Assembly: GCA_031268125.1 (NCBI GenBank)
Contig: JAIRXT010000123.1
Coordinates: forward strand, 1 to 9,162
Length of the DNA: 9,162 nucleotides
Reading direction: 5' to 3'
Source: Treponema sp.
Lineage (GTDB): Bacteria; Spirochaetota; Spirochaetia; Treponematales; Breznakiellaceae
Shown: in pieces, positions 6,372 through 9,162 of the stretch
How the letters are laid out: every line of letters begins with the position of its first letter
How positions within the stretch are numbered: the first letter of the stretch is position 1
The notes under the pieces: model-generated
Database searches by the model: none
Told to the model about the DNA's origin: nothing
What the model saw: the letters and a program-made list of their open reading frames with translations, nothing else
Translations under genes and position numbers: made by a program

Positions 6372-7149
6372 CTTTCTGTATCTCCTGTATAATTCCACGG
6401 GTTTCCCCGTCAAAAAGCCCCAGTTCCAAACCCCGGCGTATCAAATCCGGCCGCAGGGTCCAGGTTTTTTCCACCCGCCTGCGGAGTCTCCAGCGCCGGA
6501 TATTTTCATGGTGCCCGGAAAGCAACACCTCAGGGACAGATAGTGTAGCATAAACTTCGGGCCGTGTATACTGGGGATACTCCAAAAGCCCCCCAGAAAA
6601 ACTTTCTTCGTCCAGGGATTCGGCGGTGATTACCCGGTCCATCAACCGGTAGCTGGCGTCGATAAGAACCAGGGCCGCCGTTTCCCCGGAGGACAGCACA
6701 TAATCCCCCACGGATACTTCTTCGTCAATGTAGCGGTCGATGATCCGCTGATCGATGCCCTCGTAGCGCCCGCAGAGCAGAACCAGTTCCTCACAGCGGG
6801 CCAGTTCTTCCGCCATTTTTTGATCGAATGTCCGCCCTGAGGGGGAAAGGTAGATTGTCCTGGGGGACGCCGCCGTCCGGTGTGCCGCCGTTGAATCTGC
6901 CGCGGCGCTTTCCCGGCCCTTCACCCCCGCCGCCTCCAGCGCCCGGCCCAGGGGTTCGGGGAGCATCAGCATGCCCGGACCGCCGCCGTAGGGCGCGTCA
7001 TCACAGGTGTGGTGCCGGTCCTGGGCATAGTCCCGGATATTGATGGTCCGGTAGCTTACGATTCCCCGTTCTACCGCCTTGGCCATGATGGAGGCGTTGA
7101 AGTAGGCGTCGATAATTTCTGGAAACAGGGTTAGTACGGTGTAGGTCAT
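6364..7149 (-). CDS. trmD: tRNA (guanine-37-N1)-methyltransferase TrmD
   Basis: TrmD uses SAM to methylate N1 of G37 next to the anticodon, preventing +1 frameshifts; it acts as a dimer with a trefoil-knot fold. The 261-aa product shows MTYTVLTLFPEII at the start, DDAPYGGGPGM at 50-60, LLCGRYEGIDQR at 124-135 with the conserved Arg, EEVSVGDYVLSSGE at 143-156 with the catalytic Asp149, LEYPQYTRP at 189-197 and LLSGHHENI at 209-217. A Ser/Ala-rich insertion of about 20 residues (77-97) lies between the N-terminal part and the first knot strand; it is not part of the conserved core. The ATG at 7149 overlaps the rimM stop as ATGA, so translation is likely coupled; no strong ribosome binding site is seen. 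Confidence 0.99.
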   Translation of the reverse strand: MTYTVLTLFPEIIDAYFNASIMAKAVERGIVSYRTINIRDYAQDRHHTCDDAPYGGGPGMLMLPEPLGRALEAAGVKGRESAAADSTAAHRTAASPRTIYLSPSGRTFDQKMAEELARCEELVLLCGRYEGIDQRIIDRYIDEEVSVGDYVLSSGETAALVLIDASYRLMDRVITAESLDEESFSGGLLEYPQYTRPEVYATLSVPEVLLSGHHENIRRWRLRRRVEKTWTLRPDLIRRGLELGLFDGETRGIIQEIQKDE

Positions 7150-7649
7150 TCAAGAATCCAGCGGTGCAGCAGTTCCGCCCGCCGCCCTTCGACATTGACA
7201 TCCCCAAAAAATTCATCCCGGAACGGAACCAGCCGGGTATCGCCGGTTTTTAGGCGCAATTCCACCAGGCTGCCGCCGCCCCCTTCAAGAATGGCGCTGA
7301 TTGTCCCCAGAATTTCGGCCCCGGCGTACACTTCTATACCCTTTAGGTCTTCAATGTAGTATTCACCGGGCCGCAGGGGGGCGGCATCTTCCCGGTTCAG
7401 CAGAATTTCCGCCCCTTTAAGGGCTTTTGCGGCCTCCGGGCTGTCTATACCCCGGAATTTCACCAGCGGGCAGGGGAAAGCCGCCTCCGCCGCCTCCACT
7501 TCCCAAAGCTGTTCCCGGTCCCCCAGGCGCAGAGTAAGCCGCCGAAGCTTGAAAAGATGGCCGGTTTCCCCGGAGAGGGAGTGGAGCTTTACAAAGCCCT
7601 GTAAGCCGTGGGGAGCCCCCACCAGGGCCGTAACAAACCGTTCAACCAC
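7146..7649 (-). CDS. rimM: 16S rRNA processing / 30S maturation factor RimM
   Basis: RimM binds uS19 and helps mature the 30S head; absence slows growth in other bacteria. The 167-aa product has the two-domain layout. The N-terminal barrel has the glycine pattern GAPHGLQGFVKL at 11-22 and a CPLVKFRGIDSPEAAKALKG segment near 60-79. The C-terminal PRC barrel opens with GEYYIEDLKGIEVY (95-108) and LGTISAILEGGGGSLVEL (114-131), and closes with VPFRDEFFGDVNVEGRRAEL. GTG at 7649 is the start because no better codon lies between it and the upstream gene; the ribosome binding site is weak. It is 23 bases after khpA and overlaps trmD by 4 bases. Confidence 0.97.
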   Translation of the reverse strand: MVERFVTALVGAPHGLQGFVKLHSLSGETGHLFKLRRLTLRLGDREQLWEVEAAEAAFPCPLVKFRGIDSPEAAKALKGAEILLNREDAAPLRPGEYYIEDLKGIEVYAGAEILGTISAILEGGGGSLVELRLKTGDTRLVPFRDEFFGDVNVEGRRAELLHRWILE

Positions 7650-7672
7650 GGCTAAAGGTCCGCCGGGGACCC

Positions 7673-7906
7673 TTAATCCAGAATCTCCAGCACCGTGTGT
7701 TTCCCGCTTTTGGCGGTGGCGGCCTGGAGTACCGTCCGGATAGCCTTGGCAATACGGCCATGCTTGCCGATTACCTTGCCAATATCCTCCGGCGATACCC
7801 GCAGTTCCAAAATGGTGGATTTTTCCCCTTCCACCACGTTCAACTGTACCTGAGACGGGTCATCCACCAGGGATTTTACGATATATTCAACCAGATCTTT
7901 TTCCAT
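7673..7906 (-). CDS. khpA: KH-domain RNA-binding protein KhpA (YlqC)
   Basis: KhpA is a small KH-domain RNA chaperone; in other bacteria it pairs with KhpB/Jag and affects cell size and RNA stability. The 77-aa product has the standard length (about 76). It opens with MEKDLVEYIVKSLVDDPSQV; the KH motif with its GxxG loop is IGKHGR (Gly47, Gly50), followed by the helix IAKAIRTVLQAATAKSG and the last strand HTVLEILD. The ATG at 7906 has AAAAGGTAA upstream. An in-frame extension to 7972 is rejected because the conserved family begins at this Met and the extension overlaps a hairpin. It sits 93 bases after rpsP and 23 before rimM. Confidence 0.97.
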   Translation of the reverse strand: MEKDLVEYIVKSLVDDPSQVQLNVVEGEKSTILELRVSPEDIGKVIGKHGRIAKAIRTVLQAATAKSGKHTVLEILD

Positions 7907-7953
7907 TACGTTACCTTTTAGCTGTAATACCCCGAGCAAACCGCCAAAACATT

Positions 7954-7989
7954 CACCGGGATTTTTAGACATGCAAAAACCCGCCGGTG
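7954..7989 (-). repeat. imperfect hairpin in the rpsP-khpA gap
   Basis: Arms CACCGGGATTTTT (7954-7966) and AAAAACCCGCCGGTG (7975-7989) pair with a small bulge. It may be a processing, attenuation or stability element that sets different amounts of bS16 and the downstream products. No clean T-run follows, so a terminator is not claimed. Confidence 0.5.
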
Positions 7990-7999
7990 TAACAGACTG

Positions 8000-8248
8000 C
8001 TAAAGGGAGATACTCTTTTTGTTGAGGATCCTGCGGACCGTATCGCTTACGGAAGCGCCGTTTTTCAGCCAGATCTTTATCTTGTCTTCTTCAATACGGA
8101 TCTGCCGGTCTTCCGCCTCGATGGGGTGGTAGTATCCCAGTTCCTCAATCGTTTTCCCATCCCGCGGCGCGCGCTGATCCATCACCACAATGCGGTAATA
8201 CGGGCGCTTTTTGGTCCCGAATTTTTTAAGCCTAATCCTGGCACTCAT
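8000..8248 (-). CDS. rpsP: 30S ribosomal protein bS16
   Basis: bS16 is an early-binding 30S assembly protein. The 82-aa product reads MSARIRLKKFGTKKRPYYRI, then VVMDQRAPRDGKTIEELGYYHP (21-42), DRQIRIEEDKIKIWLKNGASVSDTVRRIL, all standard for the family in sequence and length. The ATG at 8248 has a very strong GGAGGAAGG ribosome binding site, about 8-16 bases upstream; the in-frame upstream extension to 8326 has none and is rejected. It is the first gene of the operon, and the leader before it (8249 to about 8420) carries a terminator-like hairpin. Confidence 0.98.
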   Translation of the reverse strand: MSARIRLKKFGTKKRPYYRIVVMDQRAPRDGKTIEELGYYHPIEAEDRQIRIEEDKIKIWLKNGASVSDTVRRILNKKSISL

Positions 8249-8364
8249 GACAACCTTCCTCCATTTCCGGCCTTCACAGGACACCGGTATCCGGTATTGG
8301 TATATCCCGCCCCAAAACCCGGACATTCCCGGACGGTACTACAGACACTTCCGCCAGCTTCCTT

Positions 8365-8395
8365 AAAAAAACTGCAAAAGGCTAAAGCCTCTTGC
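8365..8395 (-). terminator. intrinsic-terminator-like hairpin in the rpsP leader (possible attenuator)
   Basis: On the minus strand a stem of about nine pairs (8395-8374, loop TTTA, one G-U) is followed by AG and seven T (8371-8365). This is the classical rho-independent layout. It stands about 120 bases before the rpsP start, so it either ends read-through from upstream or acts as an attenuator of the operon. Confidence 0.65.
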
Positions 8396-8397
8396 GA

Positions 8398-8414
8398 GAC
8401 TTGTTCAACAAGTC
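8398..8414. repeat. 17-bp palindrome, possible operator
   Basis: Perfect 8-bp arms GACTTGTT / AACAAGTC around one central base. It lies just before the terminator-like hairpin and just after the possible -10, so it would fall near +6 to +22 of a transcript. It could be a repressor operator or an early RNA hairpin. Confidence 0.55.
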
Positions 8415-8426
8415 CAATGACCTTTA

Positions 8427-8455
8427 TATTTAATGGAATAACGGCGGATGATCAA
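8427..8455 (-). promoter_or_regulatory. possible promoter of the rpsP operon
   Basis: TTGATC (8455-8450) and TAAATA (8432-8427) are separated by 17 bases in the AT-richest short patch near rpsP. The -35 matches four to five consensus positions but the -10 only about three. It is the best candidate between the inverted-repeat block and rpsP, but unproven. Confidence 0.3.
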
Positions 8456-8654
8456 GGGGGGCTGATTGGACGCCGGCAATTCCGAATTCAAAATTCCAAA
8501 TCCGAAAAGAGCCGTAAAAAATTCATTGGGGGTCCTGCCGGCTGGAAAAATCCGGGGCCCCCGCCCCAGATTCTTTCCACTTTTCGCTTTCGCGAAACTG
8601 GACCCCTCACCGCTTGTTTCGGTGCTCTTTTCGCCATTATCCCCATCGTGAATT

Positions 8655-8680
8655 ACCTTAAACCATGGGGTTTTCAAGGT
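8655..8680. repeat. imperfect inverted repeat around CCATGG
   Basis: ACCTTAAACC and GGTTTTCAAGGT are inverted copies with one mismatch and one bulge. It abuts the next, larger hairpin without a gap. Confidence 0.45.
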
Positions 8681-8745
8681 AAAAAAATGGTCAAATGGCT
8701 GCCGGTACGGTTTTATACTGCTGCCGGTACCATTGACCATTTTTT
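8681..8745. terminator. large hairpin with A and T tracts, possible bidirectional terminator after mutS
   Basis: Left arm 8681-8698 (seven A, then ATGGTCAAATGG-like) pairs with right arm 8730-8745, which ends in six T; the arms match apart from a small gap. The loop is about 31 bases and contains the repeated CTGCCGGTAC. With poly-A before and poly-T after the stem on both strands, it resembles a bidirectional intrinsic terminator, about 150 bases after the mutS stop. The large loop weakens the call. Confidence 0.45.
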
Positions 8746-8779
8746 AGGTTGAACGGTCGTTTTTTGTGAATTCGGAATT

Positions 8780-8800
8780 GCTGGGGGGTCCCTTCCCAGC
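8780..8800. repeat. 6-bp-stem hairpin
   Basis: GCTGGG (8780-8785) and CCCAGC (8795-8800) are perfect inverted copies around a 9-base loop, directly adjoining the right-hand 15-bp inverted repeat. Confidence 0.4.
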
Positions 8801-8813
8801 TTTGAATTCAGGC

Positions 8814-8841
8814 GGGAAAGCGGGCTTTAGACCGCTTTCCC
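8814..8841. repeat. 10-bp-stem hairpin
   Basis: GGGAAAGCGG (8814-8823) and CCGCTTTCCC (8832-8841) form a perfect stem with an 8-base loop. A smaller stem, AAGAC/GTCTT (8844-8848 and 8857-8861), follows at once on the + strand. No T-run is adjacent. Confidence 0.6.
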
Positions 8842-8883
8842 ACAAGACTGTTTTCGGTCTTATGTTGAAAGTTTTCCCCGCTG

Positions 8884-8915
8884 CCGGCCTCTTTAATTTG
8901 AATCAAAGAGGCCGG
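8884..8915. repeat. 11-bp-stem hairpin spanning the mutS stop codon
   Basis: CCGGCCTCTTT (8884-8894) and AAAGAGGCCGG (8905-8915) are perfect inverted copies around a 10-base loop. The mutS stop codon (8893-8895) lies in it. No T-run follows in the mutS direction, so it may protect the mRNA end more than terminate it. Confidence 0.65.
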
Positions 8916-9162
8916 GACCTTCCTGGCGGGCGGGGGTTTTTTCTTTCCGGGACTTTTTGAAAGGCAGGGTTTCGGCGATGCCGGGAATACCGGCCAGGAG
9001 TTCCTGCCATAGTTTGACGCGGTTTATAGTCTCCAGGGGAGTGATGGTATTCAAATCCAGCAGCCGTACTTCCTGGGCCAGAACCAGAAGCGGGGAGGGG
9101 GCGGAGGACCAGGGGTCCTCCGGGGCAGGGAGGCAGGCCGTTTTATCACCGGCGGATACCTC
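8893..9162 (-). CDS. mutS: DNA mismatch repair protein MutS, C-terminal end only
   Basis: MutS recognises mismatches as an ATPase dimer and starts repair with MutL. Only the last 89 residues lie in the window, so the ATPase and mismatch-binding parts cannot be seen. The assignment rests on the block LLDLNTITPLETINRVKLWQ (about 34-53 of the fragment), which matches the conserved MutS end (LDLDxLTPLEALNxLxxLQ). Upstream of it is a Pro/Ser/Ala-rich linker with LLVLAQEVR. The tail is basic (KKSRKEKTPARQ) and ends GPGLFDSN; many MutS proteins end in a QxxLF-type clamp-binding peptide, and LF here may be a degenerate form. The reading frame is open to the window edge; the stop is TAA. Confidence 0.85.
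   Translation of the reverse strand, partial: EVSAGDKTACLPAPEDPWSSAPSPLLVLAQEVRLLDLNTITPLETINRVKLWQELLAGIPGIAETLPFKKSRKEKTPARQEGPGLFDSN

Larger units (their letters stand above)
8476..8781. repeat. 306-bp non-coding block bounded by 15-bp inverted repeats
   Basis: GCAATTCCGAATTCA (8476-8490) recurs exactly inverted at 8767-8781; allowing one mismatch the match extends to 8473 and 8784. The block has no convincing gene. It holds further hairpins: 8582-8597 (6-bp stem, GAAA loop on the minus strand), 8608-8624 (5-bp stem), 8529-8535 pairing with 8600-8606, 8655-8680 and 8681-8745. It could be a small non-autonomous (MITE-like) element or a structured untranslated region. I see no clear target-site duplication. 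Confidence 0.5.

Noticed and set aside
8488..8646. 52-codon minus-strand frame starting MGIMAKRAPKQ, basic
   Set aside because: It lies wholly in the hairpin block, ends in the inverted repeat, has at best a poor ribosome binding site and no family resemblance.
8126..8752. 208-codon open frame on the + strand
   Set aside because: It is antisense to rpsP and then runs through the hairpin region; its product shows no recognisable domain and it lacks a ribosome binding site.
1..9162. CRISPR array, tRNA or rRNA genes, insertion sequence transposase
   Set aside because: No regularly spaced repeats, tRNA-like cloverleaf or transposase motif was seen on reading both strands.

Overview
Every gene I can support in this window lies on the minus strand. 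The cargo points to a spirochaete, most likely a GC-rich treponeme of the termite-gut type: a ribosomal protein operon (rpsP, khpA, rimM, trmD, rplS) runs directly into flagellar-export-like and cyclic-di-GMP genes. The lineage is inferred from gene content and protein style, not from any database search.

Right end (8893-9162): the last 89 codons of a DNA mismatch repair protein MutS. Between mutS and rpsP lie about 640 bases with no convincing gene (8249-8892). They hold at least nine hairpins or inverted repeats. A pair of 15-bp inverted repeats (8476-8490 and 8767-8781) brackets about 306 bp. There is also a terminator-like hairpin with A/T tracts (8681-8745), a possible promoter (8427-8455), a 17-bp palindrome (8398-8414) and a classic stem plus T-run (8365-8395) sitting in the probable rpsP leader.

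Core operon (8248 down to 5985): bS16, the KH-domain RNA chaperone KhpA, the ribosome maturation factor RimM, the tRNA m1G37 methyltransferase TrmD, and bL19. RimM-TrmD and TrmD-RplS overlap by a few bases.

Accessory part (5961 down to 1), mostly overlapping or closely spaced: a FliK/YlqG-like protein with a 12-bp minisatellite; a small FlhB C-terminal-domain protein (YlqH type) that seems to start at ATT; an HD-GYP protein that appears to lack the first metal-binding His; the YraN-family nuclease-like protein; two unrecognised small proteins, one with a C-x2-C ... H-x2-C pattern; a GAF-GGDEF diguanylate cyclase with an intact inhibitory site; and the start of MTA/SAH nucleosidase (mtnN), cut by the window edge.

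Taken together, the window couples translation (bS16, bL19, ribosome and tRNA maturation) with flagellar export and c-di-GMP signalling. Overlaps of 1-29 nt link the genes from HD-GYP to mtnN, which suggests one long transcription unit with translational coupling. The two breaks wider than 90 bases are at 7907-7999 (with a hairpin) and 4742-4836 (with a promoter-like sequence).
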